This document shows, one piece after another, positions 32,491 to 40,817 of a DNA stretch of 64,000 bases (positions within the stretch are counted from its first letter, which is position 1; the number at the start of each line of letters is the position of its first letter). The stretch comes from a bacterium 1xD8-48 (lineage in GTDB: Bacteria > Bacillota > Clostridia > Lachnospirales > Lachnospiraceae). The position numbers and the translations under genes were made by a program. Where the stretch lies: positions 1 through 64,000 of the forward strand of contig QZDS01000026.1 in the NCBI GenBank assembly GCA_009917455.1, in the 5' to 3' direction. Below the pieces are notes generated by a model that worked only from the letters and a program-made list of their open reading frames with translations, was not told the DNA's origin and searched no databases.

Positions 32491-32539
32491 CACTTGACTT
32501 TTAATCAAGTTGTCCCGGGTTCGAGTCCCGGGTGGCTCA
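32491..32539 (+). other. attR: 3' half of a tRNA-Lys(TTT) gene
   Basis: The 49 bases hold an anticodon arm CTTGA-CTTTTAA-TCAAG with anticodon TTT, a variable loop, a T-arm with GGGTTCGAGTCCC, and the acceptor end GGCTCA. The acceptor 5' strand and D-arm are missing. Integrases commonly use tRNA 3' ends as attB, restoring the gene at the other end, so this marks the right prophage junction. The core identity could begin a few bases either side of 32491. The intact copy should be at attL, outside the window. Confidence 0.9.
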
Positions 32540-32557
32540 TTAAAATTAAGCATCGAA

Positions 32558-32599
32558 AACTTTAGCGTCAGACGTTAAAAGTTCCACGGTGTTTTTTTT
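32558..32599 (+). terminator. Probable tRNA-Lys terminator, downstream of attR
   Basis: AACTTTAGCGTC and GACGTTAAAAGTT form an imperfect stem (one bulge, one G-U), and a T8 run lies at 32592-32599 after eight further bases. Before integration it would have followed the intact tRNA-Lys. The gap between stem and T-run makes this tentative. Confidence 0.4.
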
Positions 32600-32725
32600 A
32601 TGCAAGAGGACGCGCAGTACAGGCTGCCGTCTGGGCGGCGTGTCGGTAAGCCGGCTTTTTCCGGCACGATAGTACAGGAAGGTTTAAGGAAATTTTCAAC
32701 AGGAAAAATAAAGGAGAAGTACGAT

Positions 32726-34111
32726 ATGAATAATTCACAGACACCGCAGGAAAACAAGATGGGTGTGATGCCGGTAAACCGGCTGTTAATCAGTATGTCG
32801 CTGCCGATGATGATTTCTATGCTGGTGCAGGCGCTTTACAACGTAGTGGACAGTATTTTTGTTTCAAGAATCAATGAAAACGCTCTGACGGCAGTATCCC
32901 TGGCTTTTCCTATCCAGAGCCTTATGATTGCGCTGGGAGCCGGAACGGGGGTGGGCGTCAATGCCCTGCTGTCGAAATCGCTGGGGGAAAAGGATTTTGA
33001 AAAGGCAAACAAGACCGCAGTTAACGGGGTTTTCCTTGCGGGAATGTCTTTTATTGCCTTTTTGCTGACAGGCCTTTTTGCGGTAAAGCCCTTTTATATG
33101 AGCCAGACAAATGAGGCGCAGATTCTGGAGTATGGAAAGCAGTATCTGACAATCGTGTGCTGTTGTTCCTTCGGACTGTATACACAGTTTATTTTTGAAA
33201 GGCTCCTTCAGTCAACGGGAAAGACAGTTTATACCATGATTACCCAGGGACTGGGCGCAATTATCAATATTATACTGGACCCCATTTTTATTTTCGGGTA
33301 TTTCGGCGTGCCGCGGATGGGAGTTGCCGGCGCGGCGATAGCAACGGTAATCGGTCAGGTGATTGCCGGAATTGTGGGAATTATTGTGAATCAGAAGAAA
33401 AATACGGAAATCCGTCTGGAATTTAAGGGATTCCGTCCGGATAAAAAGATTATCGGACAAATTTATCAGGTGGGTATTCCTTCCATTATCATGCAGGCCA
33501 TCGGCTCGGTGATGACCTATGGCATGAACAGAATTTTAATGACATTTACCTCCACGGCCGCGGCGGTATTCGGAGTGTACTTTAAACTGCAGAGCTTTGT
33601 TTTCATGCCTGTCTTTGGGCTGAACAATGGTATGGTGCCGATTCTGGCATTTAACTACGGCGCAGGAAATAAGGAAAGGCTGATTAAAACCATGAAGTAC
33701 AGTATTGCCTATGCGGTTGCCCTTATGGCGGTCGGTCTTGTAGTGTTCCAGGTATTTCCGGCACAGTTGTTTTCTTTGTTTGACGCTTCGGAAACCATGC
33801 TTGCAATCGGCATTCCGGCGCTTCGGATTATCAGTATCAGTTTTCTGTTTGCCGGTTTTTGTATTGTCTGCGGCTCCGTGTTCCAGGCGCTGGGCAACGG
33901 TGTGTACAGTATGGTAGTATCCATCGCAAGGCAGCTTATTGTTTTGCTTCCGGTGGCTTATTTCCTGTCGCTTACGGGAAATGTAAATTATGTCTGGTGG
34001 TCTTATCCCATTGCGGAGCTGATGTCGCTTTCGATGACGATTTATTTTCTGATCCGGATTTATCACGGGGTGATAAAGCATGTGGGAGAGGAAAAGAGAG
34101 CCGATTCATAA
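32726..34111 (+). CDS. MATE-family multidrug/cation exporter
   Basis: The 461-residue integral membrane protein has about 12 transmembrane segments and MATE signatures in each half: LISMSLPMMISMLVQALYNVVDSIFVS at the start, GLGAIINIILDPIFIFG in the middle and PILAFNYGAGN after the halfway point. MATE proteins export drugs or metabolites using Na+ or H+ gradients; the substrate here is unknown. AAGGAGAAG precedes ATG 32726. A longer frame from 32600 lacks support. It is the first host gene after the prophage. Confidence 0.92.
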   Translation: MNNSQTPQENKMGVMPVNRLLISMSLPMMISMLVQALYNVVDSIFVSRINENALTAVSLAFPIQSLMIALGAGTGVGVNALLSKSLGEKDFEKANKTAVNGVFLAGMSFIAFLLTGLFAVKPFYMSQTNEAQILEYGKQYLTIVCCCSFGLYTQFIFERLLQSTGKTVYTMITQGLGAIINIILDPIFIFGYFGVPRMGVAGAAIATVIGQVIAGIVGIIVNQKKNTEIRLEFKGFRPDKKIIGQIYQVGIPSIIMQAIGSVMTYGMNRILMTFTSTAAAVFGVYFKLQSFVFMPVFGLNNGMVPILAFNYGAGNKERLIKTMKYSIAYAVALMAVGLVVFQVFPAQLFSLFDASETMLAIGIPALRIISISFLFAGFCIVCGSVFQALGNGVYSMVVSIARQLIVLLPVAYFLSLTGNVNYVWWSYPIAELMSLSMTIYFLIRIYHGVIKHVGEEKRADS

Positions 34112-34206
34112 AAATTGTATGGTTGACAGTATTTTTGTCAGATGATAAGATACGTTATGGAAAGTCTGGTCTGGCTGTGTGTGATACGCAGTCAGTCGCG
34201 GCTTAG

Positions 34207-34288
34207 GCGGATATGGCGGAATTGGCAGACGCGCCAGATTTAGGTTCTGGTGTCAATAGACGTGCAGGTTCAAGTCCTGTTATCCGCA
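34207..34288 (+). tRNA. tRNA-Leu (anticodon TAG)
   Basis: The acceptor strands GCGGATA and TATCCGC pair fully. The anticodon arm is CCAGA-TTTAGGT-TCTGG with anticodon TAG, the variable arm is long as in class II tRNAs, and the T-arm GCAGGTTCAAGTCCTGT is intact. The genomic end is A without CCA, so CCA must be added after transcription. Confidence 0.95.
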
Positions 34289-34310
34289 CTTTTTAACTGT
34301 TGAAATGCAA

Positions 34311-34340
34311 AAAAAAGGAAGCGCAATCACTTCCTTTTTT
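34311..34340 (+). terminator. Terminator after tRNA-Leu
   Basis: AAAAAAGGAAG (34311-34321) pairs perfectly with CTTCCTTTTTT (34330-34340), loop of 8 nt, with the U-run as part of the stem. It can work on both strands. Confidence 0.8.
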
Positions 34341-34674
34341 CATGATGTCGTATGCTCTTTGCACTTCGTCTTCCGTATCATACATAATAGTGAGGAAATT
34401 TGAATAACACGATTGAAATTCAATGATTTTTCCGCCGGTTTGAGAAATATAGCAGGACTTAGGCAACACATATTGCTTTTTAGGTGAAGGTGCGCTATTC
34501 TAATGTTACGGTAAATGAAAGCGTTCTTTTTACAGGCGGTTTGCCTTGAAGCGGAAAGAGTATTGTTGCTGAACGGATTCCAAAGGAAATTTATTAATTG
34601 CATAAAATTTATACAAAAAAGACAGGCTGACTCTTTGCAGGACGGTCTGTTTTGTATGTGGGATGAGGTGAAAA
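34341..34674. other. Intergenic stretch before the second MATE gene
   Basis: No convincing gene is present. A minus-strand frame at 34340-34603 begins at no ribosome binding site and has an unconvincing composition. The one structure is a hairpin, ACAGGCTG (34622-34629) with CGGTCTGT (34643-34650), then TTTTG, which could be a leaky attenuator in the leader of the next gene. Confidence 0.5.
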
Positions 34675-36051
34675 GTGCAGCAGAACGAAAACAGAGAACG
34701 GCGCATGGCGACGGAGAGCATCGGAAAATTAATGCTCAGTATGGCGATTCCCTCGGTAATTGCGCAGATTATCAATATTTTATACAGCATTGTGGACAGA
34801 ATTTATATCGGACATATTGAAGGCGTGGGCATGGAAGCCCTGACCGGGGTAGGAGTAACCTTTCCTATCATTACGCTGATTTCCGCATTTTCAGCGTTTG
34901 TGGGAGTGGGCGGCGCGCCCCTTGCCTCAATCTGGCTGGGAAAAGGGGACAGGAAGCGGGCGGAAACCATTTTGGGGAACGGCGTGACCATGCTGGCGGC
35001 GTTTACCGTGCTGCTGATGGTGGTTTTTTACGCTTTTCAAAGACCTCTTCTTTATATGTTCGGAGCCAGTGACGCGACCATAGATTATGCGGTGGATTAT
35101 ATCTCTGTTTATCTCGTGGGAACCATATTCGTGGAGCTGGCCCTTGGCCTTAACACCTTCATCATTTCACAGGGGCAGTCCAGAATCGCCATGATGGCGG
35201 TTTTGATTGGCGCGGTGGCGAATATTGTCCTGGACCCGATTTTTATTTTTGTTTTTCACATGGGCGTGAAAGGAGCGGCCAGAGCCACGGTGATTTCCCA
35301 GCTGCTGAGCGCGCTCTGGACGGTGGGCTTTCTGGTAAGCAGCAGGTCTTCCCTTACGATTAAAAAGGAGGCCTTAAAGCCCGACTGGCCTGTGATTGGA
35401 AGAATCATGGCGCTTGGCGTCTCGCCCTTTATTATGCGGGCCACAGAAAGCCTCATCAGCATTGTGCTCAACAGCGGTCTGCAGAGGTACGGCGGCGATA
35501 TTTATGTGGGTTCCCTCACCATCATGCAGAGTGTGATGCAGATGTACGCCGCGCCTATCGGCGGTTTTACCCAGGGAGTGCAGCCCGTCATCAGCTATAA
35601 CTTCGGCGCGGGGAATTTTGACAGGGTAAAAAAGCTCTACCGGCGGATGATTGGAATCTGCTTTGCCTTTTCTGCGGGAGCTACGGCGCTGGTGATTATT
35701 TTCCCGGAATTTTTCGCGTCCATGTTCACCAATGATGCAGAGCTCATCACGCTGGTGGGAAAGATGATGCCGATTTTTATGTGCGGTATGCTGGTGTTCG
35801 GACTGCAGAACGGTATCCAGCCCACGTTCCTTGCCCTTGGGCAGGCAAAAATTTCGCTGTTTATAGCGGTTTTCCGGAAAGTGATTTTACTGGTTCCTCT
35901 TGCCCTTATTCTGCCGCTCAGGTTCGGCGTAATGGGAATTTATTATGCGGAGCCGATTTCCGATATCCTTTCGGCAACGGTAGCCTCGGTTTTATTCTTT
36001 ACCCACATAAAAAAGATTGTGTCCAGGGAAACTCTGGAAAATATTGTTTGA
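34675..36051 (+). CDS. MATE-family exporter (MepA-like)
   Basis: The 458-residue membrane protein has about 12 transmembrane segments. IGKLMLSMAIPSVIAQIIN, NIVLDPIFIFVFHMGVKGAA and QPVISYNFGAGN are MATE signatures, and FPIITLISAFSAFVGVGGAP is typical of the MepA branch. It starts at GTG 34675 behind GATGAGGTG. It is clearly not a recent duplicate of the MATE gene upstream, since the shared residues are mainly family motifs. Substrate unknown. Confidence 0.9.
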   Translation: MQQNENRERRMATESIGKLMLSMAIPSVIAQIINILYSIVDRIYIGHIEGVGMEALTGVGVTFPIITLISAFSAFVGVGGAPLASIWLGKGDRKRAETILGNGVTMLAAFTVLLMVVFYAFQRPLLYMFGASDATIDYAVDYISVYLVGTIFVELALGLNTFIISQGQSRIAMMAVLIGAVANIVLDPIFIFVFHMGVKGAARATVISQLLSALWTVGFLVSSRSSLTIKKEALKPDWPVIGRIMALGVSPFIMRATESLISIVLNSGLQRYGGDIYVGSLTIMQSVMQMYAAPIGGFTQGVQPVISYNFGAGNFDRVKKLYRRMIGICFAFSAGATALVIIFPEFFASMFTNDAELITLVGKMMPIFMCGMLVFGLQNGIQPTFLALGQAKISLFIAVFRKVILLVPLALILPLRFGVMGIYYAEPISDILSATVASVLFFTHIKKIVSRETLENIV

Positions 36052-36084
36052 CAGAGAGAGCTTTTTCTGGTAAAGTGTCCTTAA

Positions 36085-36232
36085 GTTAAGAGGGAGTAGT
36101 AAGAAAGGTTCAGCCAACAATCCCCGGCGTAAGCCGTGACTGGACACTTCCCGGTTTTTGAAGCAGACATATTCCATAGAGAATTTGTGGATGGATGTCT
36201 GCCGGTTGATAAGGAAGTACGAGACTTTTAAC
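36085..36232 (+). ncRNA. yybP-ykoY-type (Mn2+-sensing) riboswitch
   Basis: The 5' part has the GGGAGTAG box (36092-36099), and the 3' part has TACGAGAC just before the closing strand, as in yybP-ykoY aptamers. P1 is GTTAAGAG (36085-36092) with CTTTTAAC (36225-36232). Two helical arms in between carry GGCGTAAGCC and the long ATTCCATAGAGAATTTG region. These RNAs bind Mn2+ and usually raise expression of metal exporters. The P1 3' strand is also part of the terminator that follows, so ligand binding should prevent termination. Identification rests on motif and architecture by eye. Confidence 0.8.
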
Positions 36233-36262
36233 GCATAACAAGTGCGTTAGAGGTCTTTTTTT
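36222..36262 (+). terminator. Riboswitch-controlled terminator
   Basis: AGACTTTTAACGCA (36222-36235) pairs along 14 bp (two G-U) with TGCGTTAGAGGTCT (36243-36256), followed by T7. It reuses the CTTTTAAC strand of the aptamer P1, so aptamer and terminator are mutually exclusive. Confidence 0.85.
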
Positions 36263-36323
36263 CTTGTAAAAATGTCTGACGCCCAGAAAAAAAGGAATAC
36301 TGAAAGGAGAAAGGAAAAAAGAA

Positions 36324-37262
36324 ATGGTAGAAGCGATTATTTTATTTATTGTAGGACTTGTGCTGATTTGCGCGGGAGGAGACCGGCTGGTGGACGCGGC
36401 AGTGGCCATTGCGAAAAAGCTGGGGATTCCCCAGATAGTGGTGGGGGCTACGATAGTCAGCCTTGGAACCACGCTGCCGGAGATTCTGGTTTCCACCACG
36501 GCGGCCTTTGACGGTTCTGCGGCCATTGCGGCGGGGAACGCATTCGGCTCCATTATCTGCAACACGGCATTGATTGCGGGGCTGACCCAGACCATACGCC
36601 CGTCAAAAAAGGTGGAATTTGTCTCCATTGCCTGGCGGGGCGGATTTTTCTTCGGGGTATTGATTCTGATGAATGTTTACGGTTATATAAGTGGCGCTTT
36701 TCAGAGGCCGGCGGGTGTTATGCTCCTTTTGCTGTTTGCCGTATATGCTTATCTGAATATTAAGCGTTCCGCAAAGGAAGGCGGAGACGAGGAAGAGGAG
36801 GAAAAAGATAAGGAGGTTTCCATTCCGAAGCAGCTTATCGTGCTGGCTGTCTGTGCGGCGCTTCTGTATCTGGGGGCCAATCTTCTGGTGGATAATGGTA
36901 TTTTCATTGCCCAGACTCTGGGCGTGCCTGAGAGGGTGATTGCCGTTACCTTCATTGCCCTTGGCACCTCTCTGCCGGAGCTTGTGACGTCCGTAATGTC
37001 GCTGGTCAAAGGCTACGGAAACGTGGGGCTTGGAAACGTGATTGGCGCCAATATTTTAAATCTGCTTCTTGTAATCGGTATTCCTTCCGCGGTTGCGGGG
37101 ATTCCCCTTGAAAGAAGCACGGTAACCGTGGATATGCCGCTTGCGTGTCTGGTGATGGCAGTCTTAATCGTTCCTATTTTAATAAGGAAGAAATCCTCCC
37201 GGGCGCAGGGAATTGTGCTTCTTGGTATTTATGCGGTTTACTGCGTGGCGTCCTTTATATAG
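36324..37262 (+). CDS. Ca2+/Na+-type cation antiporter (CaCA family, YrbG-like)
   Basis: The 312-residue protein has about ten transmembrane segments in two inverted halves, each with the CaCA alpha-repeat: GATIVSLGTTLPEILVS near residue 47 and VTFIALGTSLPELVTS near 205. A charged loop EGGDEEEEEKDKEV joins the halves. It exchanges Ca2+, or possibly Mn2+, for Na+ or H+. The yybP-ykoY-type riboswitch upstream suggests induction by Mn2+ and so a metal-export role; that substrate is inferred. Confidence 0.92.
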   Translation: MVEAIILFIVGLVLICAGGDRLVDAAVAIAKKLGIPQIVVGATIVSLGTTLPEILVSTTAAFDGSAAIAAGNAFGSIICNTALIAGLTQTIRPSKKVEFVSIAWRGGFFFGVLILMNVYGYISGAFQRPAGVMLLLLFAVYAYLNIKRSAKEGGDEEEEEKDKEVSIPKQLIVLAVCAALLYLGANLLVDNGIFIAQTLGVPERVIAVTFIALGTSLPELVTSVMSLVKGYGNVGLGNVIGANILNLLLVIGIPSAVAGIPLERSTVTVDMPLACLVMAVLIVPILIRKKSSRAQGIVLLGIYAVYCVASFI

Positions 37263-37332
37263 GAGATGCGGCAGTCGCCAAATGTGCATGCAAGCATGCC
37301 TGCTCGACTCATTGCCCACAGAAATAAAAAAC

Positions 37333-37344
37333 GAAAACGATTTC
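37333..37344 (+). promoter_or_regulatory. cre/LacI-type operator-like site upstream of pfp
   Basis: GAAAACGATTTC matches the site upstream of glycogen phosphorylase (GAAAACGTTTTC, 40823) in 11 of 12 positions. It lies 20 bp before the -35 box, a position more usual for activation than repression. It could bind CcpA or the LacI-type protein encoded at 39792. Confidence 0.5.
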
Positions 37345-37364
37345 CATAAAAAGTCAATACCCCC

Positions 37365-37393
37365 TTGTCAGGAAAAATGGAATCTGCTATACT
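37365..37393 (+). promoter_or_regulatory. Sigma-A-type promoter for the phosphofructokinase gene
   Basis: TTGTCA (37365-37370), a 17-bp spacer and TATACT (37388-37393) are close to consensus. Transcription would begin near 37400, giving a leader of about 48 nt with AAAGGAG before the ATG. Confidence 0.8.
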
Positions 37394-37447
37394 TCTACTG
37401 GAAAAGTTCAGGACAACAAAAGTACTCAGAATAAAGGAGAAAATGAA

Positions 37448-38677
37448 ATGAAAGGTAATATTGTAGTTGGACAGTCAGGCGGCCCTACGGCTGTAATTAA
37501 CTCATCTGTGGCAGGCGTATACGCTGCGGCCAAAAAAATCGGCGTTAACAAGGTATACGGCATGGTTCACGGCATTGAAGGATTTCTGGAAGACAAGCTG
37601 ATTGAGCTTGAGGATTATCTTGCCGAGCCTACGGGAATTGAGCTTTTAAAGAGAACACCCTCCGCTTTCCTTGGCTCCTGCCGTTTCAAAATGCCCAAGA
37701 TTGAAGGGCATGAGGATGTTTACGAGAAGGTATTTGAAATCATGGAAAAGCATGATATCGAATGTCTGTTTTATGCCGGCGGAAATGATTCCATGGATAC
37801 GGTAAAAATGTTATCCGATTATGCGGCGGCTCACGGCAAGCCTCAGAGGTTCATGGGCGTTCCCAAAACCATTGACAATGACCTTCCTGTTACGGATCAC
37901 TGCCCCGGTTACGGCAGCGCGGCAAAATATATTGCAACCAGCTTAAAGGAAGTTATCCGTGACAACGAGTCTTTCGGCGCAAAGAAGCCCACTATCTGTA
38001 TTGTTGAGATTATGGGACGTAACGCTGGATGGCTTACCGCAGCGGCAGCTCTTGCAAAGGGCGACGACTGCAGCGGCGCGGACGCGATTTATCTTCCCGA
38101 GAAGGTGTTTGACATGGACGCTTTCATGGCAAAGGTAAAACATCTGGCGGAGACAAAGTCTTCCGTAGTGATTGCCGTTTCCGAGGGTATCCATATTGCG
38201 GACGGACGCTATGTGTGCGAGCTTGCAAATGAAAACGTGGCGGTAGACGCATTCGGACACAAGCAGATGTCCGGTACGGCAGCTTTCCTTGCGCAGAAGG
38301 TTGCAGAGGAAACCGGATTAAAGACAAGGGCAATTGAGCTTTCAACCCTTCAGCGTTCGGCTACCCACCTTGCATCCCTCACCGACATCAACGAGGCGTT
38401 CCAGGTTGGATACGATGCGGTTCTGGCAGCGGAAGAAGGAAAGACGGGCATGATGATTACGCTGGACAGAAACGGCGACGACCCTTATCAGTGCGGTACA
38501 AGCGCTTATGATATCCATGCGATTGCAAACGTTGAAAGACCCGTTCCGGCGGAGTGGATTACGGAAGACGGCTGCGGGCTCAACGACGGTTACGAGGAGT
38601 ATGCAAGACCGCTTATCATGGGCGAGCTGTTCCCTGTTTTTGTAAACGGTGTTCCTTATCATCTTGTAAGAAAGTAA
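37448..38677 (+). CDS. pfp: PPi-dependent 6-phosphofructokinase
   Basis: The 409-residue enzyme phosphorylates fructose-6-phosphate in glycolysis. The nucleotide/PPi loop GQSGGPTAVIN is at residue 8, GGNDSMDT is near 111 with D114, and PKTIDNDLPVTDH has K140. Aspartate at the first site and lysine at the second mark pyrophosphate-using enzymes; ATP enzymes have glycine at both. MGRNAGWLTAAAALA is the substrate-binding block. PPi use makes the step reversible and saves ATP, common in anaerobic Clostridia. A terminator follows, and a CcpA/LacI-like site precedes its promoter. Confidence 0.93.
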   Translation: MKGNIVVGQSGGPTAVINSSVAGVYAAAKKIGVNKVYGMVHGIEGFLEDKLIELEDYLAEPTGIELLKRTPSAFLGSCRFKMPKIEGHEDVYEKVFEIMEKHDIECLFYAGGNDSMDTVKMLSDYAAAHGKPQRFMGVPKTIDNDLPVTDHCPGYGSAAKYIATSLKEVIRDNESFGAKKPTICIVEIMGRNAGWLTAAAALAKGDDCSGADAIYLPEKVFDMDAFMAKVKHLAETKSSVVIAVSEGIHIADGRYVCELANENVAVDAFGHKQMSGTAAFLAQKVAEETGLKTRAIELSTLQRSATHLASLTDINEAFQVGYDAVLAAEEGKTGMMITLDRNGDDPYQCGTSAYDIHAIANVERPVPAEWITEDGCGLNDGYEEYARPLIMGELFPVFVNGVPYHLVRK

Positions 38678-38761
38678 AGGGTGGAGCCGTCTCTGACGGG
38701 TCATTCTTAGGAGAACAACGGGGGTACGCTTCTCGAACTATCCTTATGTTCAATAAAAGTC

Positions 38762-38789
38762 AAAGGGCTGGCCGCAGGGTCAGCCTTTT
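38762..38789 (+). terminator. Terminator after pfp
   Basis: AAAGGGCTGGCC (38762-38773) pairs over 12 bp (two G-U) with GGTCAGCCTTTT (38778-38789), loop GCAG, with the U-run inside the stem end. It precedes the next gene by 37 bp. Confidence 0.7.
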
Positions 38790-38825
38790 ACAGGATTTTC
38801 CATGCGGACGACAAAGGAGAAAACG

Positions 38826-39725
38826 ATGATTTCAGGTATTGTAGGGCGCTATTTATTAAAGCGGGAGCTTCTTACGCCAAAGCAATTGGAAATTGTGCTT
38901 TTAGAGCAGGGGCAGGTTCGCGTAAAGCTGGGACTTATTGCCGTGGCGGAAGGGCTGATGACGCAGGAGGAGACGGAAAAGGTACACAGGTTTCAGACAG
39001 TGACGGATAAGCGCTTTGGCGATATCGCTGTGGAGAAAGGGTATCTGACCAGAGAAGACGTGGAGATGCTTCTGCATAAGCAGGAAAATGCCTATCTGGC
39101 GTTTGCGCAGGTGCTGGAGAACCACCGCCTGATGACAATGGAAGAGCTGGAGCAGTATATGCTTGATTTTCAGACGGATTATAACCTGACGCTGATGGAT
39201 ATAGAGGATTTGAAAAGCGATGATATTGACAGGATTCTTCCGCTTTTTATGCCGATTGGATGTGAGAGGTATCTGAATATTGCCGGGTCGGCGCTCCGCA
39301 TGCTTTCCCGCTGTATCGATACGGAAATTTATCTGGAAAAGGCCTTTGTTGCGGACAGGTGCGCGGCGGATAACGGCGCGGTTCAGATGGTGGAAGGCGA
39401 ACCGGGATTTTCCTGCGGGATTTTCGGTAAAGAAAATTCGCTTCTTGTAGCAGTTTCCGCCTTTGAAAAGAAAAAATACACAGAGGTAAATGAGGATTCT
39501 ATGAATGCGGTGGGAGAGCTTTTAAACTGTCTCAACAGCTTTTACGCCCGGAATTTAAGTCAGGGGGGAGCATATATCAGGCTCCGCCAGCCGGAATATT
39601 CCGTCAGTATAAGCGGAGCTGCCGGAGAAGAGATGCTGGTATTGCCGGTATACATTCAGGGAGAGAGGACAGACATGGTAATAGCAGCGGGAGGTGAAAT
39701 CAGGATGACAGAGTGTGAAGGGTAG
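38826..39725 (+). CDS. MshEN-like plus CheX-like domain protein
   Basis: The 299-residue protein starts at ATG 38826 behind AAAGGAG. Residues 1-130 contain two helical modules (LLKRELLTPKQLEIVLLEQ and IAVEKGYLTREDVEMLLHKQE) reminiscent of the GspE/MshEN N-terminal fold, which in other proteins can bind c-di-GMP. Residues about 145-299 resemble CheX/CheC phosphatases, with EDSMNAVGELLNCLNSFYAR as the ExxN-type helix. It may link nucleotide or chemotaxis-type signalling to this cluster, but no activity is certain. It ends at TAG 39725, 66 bp before the LacI-type gene. Confidence 0.6.
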   Translation: MISGIVGRYLLKRELLTPKQLEIVLLEQGQVRVKLGLIAVAEGLMTQEETEKVHRFQTVTDKRFGDIAVEKGYLTREDVEMLLHKQENAYLAFAQVLENHRLMTMEELEQYMLDFQTDYNLTLMDIEDLKSDDIDRILPLFMPIGCERYLNIAGSALRMLSRCIDTEIYLEKAFVADRCAADNGAVQMVEGEPGFSCGIFGKENSLLVAVSAFEKKKYTEVNEDSMNAVGELLNCLNSFYARNLSQGGAYIRLRQPEYSVSISGAAGEEMLVLPVYIQGERTDMVIAAGGEIRMTECEG

Positions 39726-39791
39726 ATTTTCACACAGCAAATTTGTGCCAGGGCTCCGGTTTACGAGTCATTGGCGGCATGGAGGAATTAA

Positions 39792-40781
39792 ATGGTATCA
39801 ATTAAGGATGTGGCAAGAGCGGCCGGGGTGGCAATTTCCACGGTGTCAAAGGTATTAAACGGTTATCCTAATGTCAGTGAGGAGACAAAAGTCAAGGTAA
39901 ACAGGGCAGTAGAGGAACTGAATTTTGTCCCCAACTCTGTAGCCGCCGCCCTTTCTTCCAAACAGTCGGGGCGGGTGGCGCTTCTTATGCATTTAAACCA
40001 GAAGACCCAGGCAATCGACGAGATTAACATGCAGTATATCCAGGGGGCAATCCATAAGGCAATGGAGCTGAACCTGGACGTGATTACTCTCTTTTTTTCC
40101 ATGTTCAAAAATAAAACCGTGGAGGAGCTTACCAGATATCTTCAGTCCCAGAGCATCTGCGGTCTGATTATTTACGGGATGAGCAGGGAAAATCATGTGC
40201 TTCACGAGCTGGTGGCAGGACAGAACTTCAAGTGCGTGGTAATTGACGCTCCCTTTGTCAATGAAAGCACTTCCTCGGTGGGAATCAATCAGCTTAAGGC
40301 TCAGTATGACGTGGCAAGGAAAACCATTGAGGACAATAACGGCAGACGGATTCTTTATATCACAGGAAAAAAGGACGGATTTGCCACGGAAGACAGGCTT
40401 TCGGGAATGAAAGAGCTGGTTGACGAATTAAAGCTGGTGATGACAGTTAAAAACGGAGAGTTTTCGGAACTCCAGGCCAGGAATATCACCATGAAATACG
40501 GCGAAAAGTATGATGTTATCGTATGTGCATCCGATTTGATGGCAATCGGCGCAATGAAGGCGTTGACCGAGATGGACATTTTCAGACCTGTCTGTGGGTT
40601 TGACGGGATTATTCTGATGGGCTATGTAGGGAAGCAGATGAATACGGTGCATCAGGATTTTGCAGGGATTTCCGCCGTGGCCATGGAGGAGCTGCAGCTT
40701 TTAATGGACGGGAAAACAGGGGAAAGAATTGATATTCCGCATTATTTGGACAGAATGAAATATCTGGATATTATTTGCTGA
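39792..40781 (+). CDS. LacI/GalR-family transcription regulator
   Basis: The 329-residue protein has the LacI helix-turn-helix at residues 2-50 (IKDVARAAGVAISTVSKVLN, hinge helix PNSVAAALSSK), and a periplasmic-binding-protein-like ligand domain after residue 60. The ligand is probably a sugar or sugar phosphate. It lies directly upstream of glycogen phosphorylase, whose promoter carries a perfect 12-bp palindrome of LacI type. I infer that it controls glycogen breakdown and perhaps pfp through the sister site. Confidence 0.9.
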   Translation: MVSIKDVARAAGVAISTVSKVLNGYPNVSEETKVKVNRAVEELNFVPNSVAAALSSKQSGRVALLMHLNQKTQAIDEINMQYIQGAIHKAMELNLDVITLFFSMFKNKTVEELTRYLQSQSICGLIIYGMSRENHVLHELVAGQNFKCVVIDAPFVNESTSSVGINQLKAQYDVARKTIEDNNGRRILYITGKKDGFATEDRLSGMKELVDELKLVMTVKNGEFSELQARNITMKYGEKYDVIVCASDLMAIGAMKALTEMDIFRPVCGFDGIILMGYVGKQMNTVHQDFAGISAVAMEELQLLMDGKTGERIDIPHYLDRMKYLDIIC

Positions 40782-40817
40782 AAATTCTGTTTTTCAATAG
40801 AATTTTTTAATATCCAC

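Larger units (their letters stand above)
1..32539 (+). mobile_element. Right part of an integrated siphovirus-type prophage
   Basis: Everything from the left edge to the tRNA-Lys fragment at 32491-32539 reads as one co-directional phage genome: recombination, replication, DNA modification, small accessory genes, late activator, packaging, head, tail, baseplate and lysis. The integrase, repressor and attL are not in the window, so the left end is missing. The gene order from terminase to endolysin is the usual one for Firmicutes siphophages. Three lesions suggest the copy is decaying: a nonsense codon in the distal tail gene, a methyltransferase without its catalytic core, and a truncated replication-terminator-like gene. 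Whether it can still be induced is unknown. Confidence 0.95.

Noticed and set aside
32557..32567. AAACTTTAGCG next to the tRNA-Lys remnant, matching the junction element
   Set aside because: It lies outside the prophage in a terminator-like stem, lacks the GGAGG part and precedes no gene, so an 11-base match is probably chance.
34340..34603. An 87-codon minus-strand frame between tRNA-Leu and the second MATE gene
   Set aside because: No start signal, and it begins inside a leader hairpin region and ends at a terminator; composition is unlike a protein.
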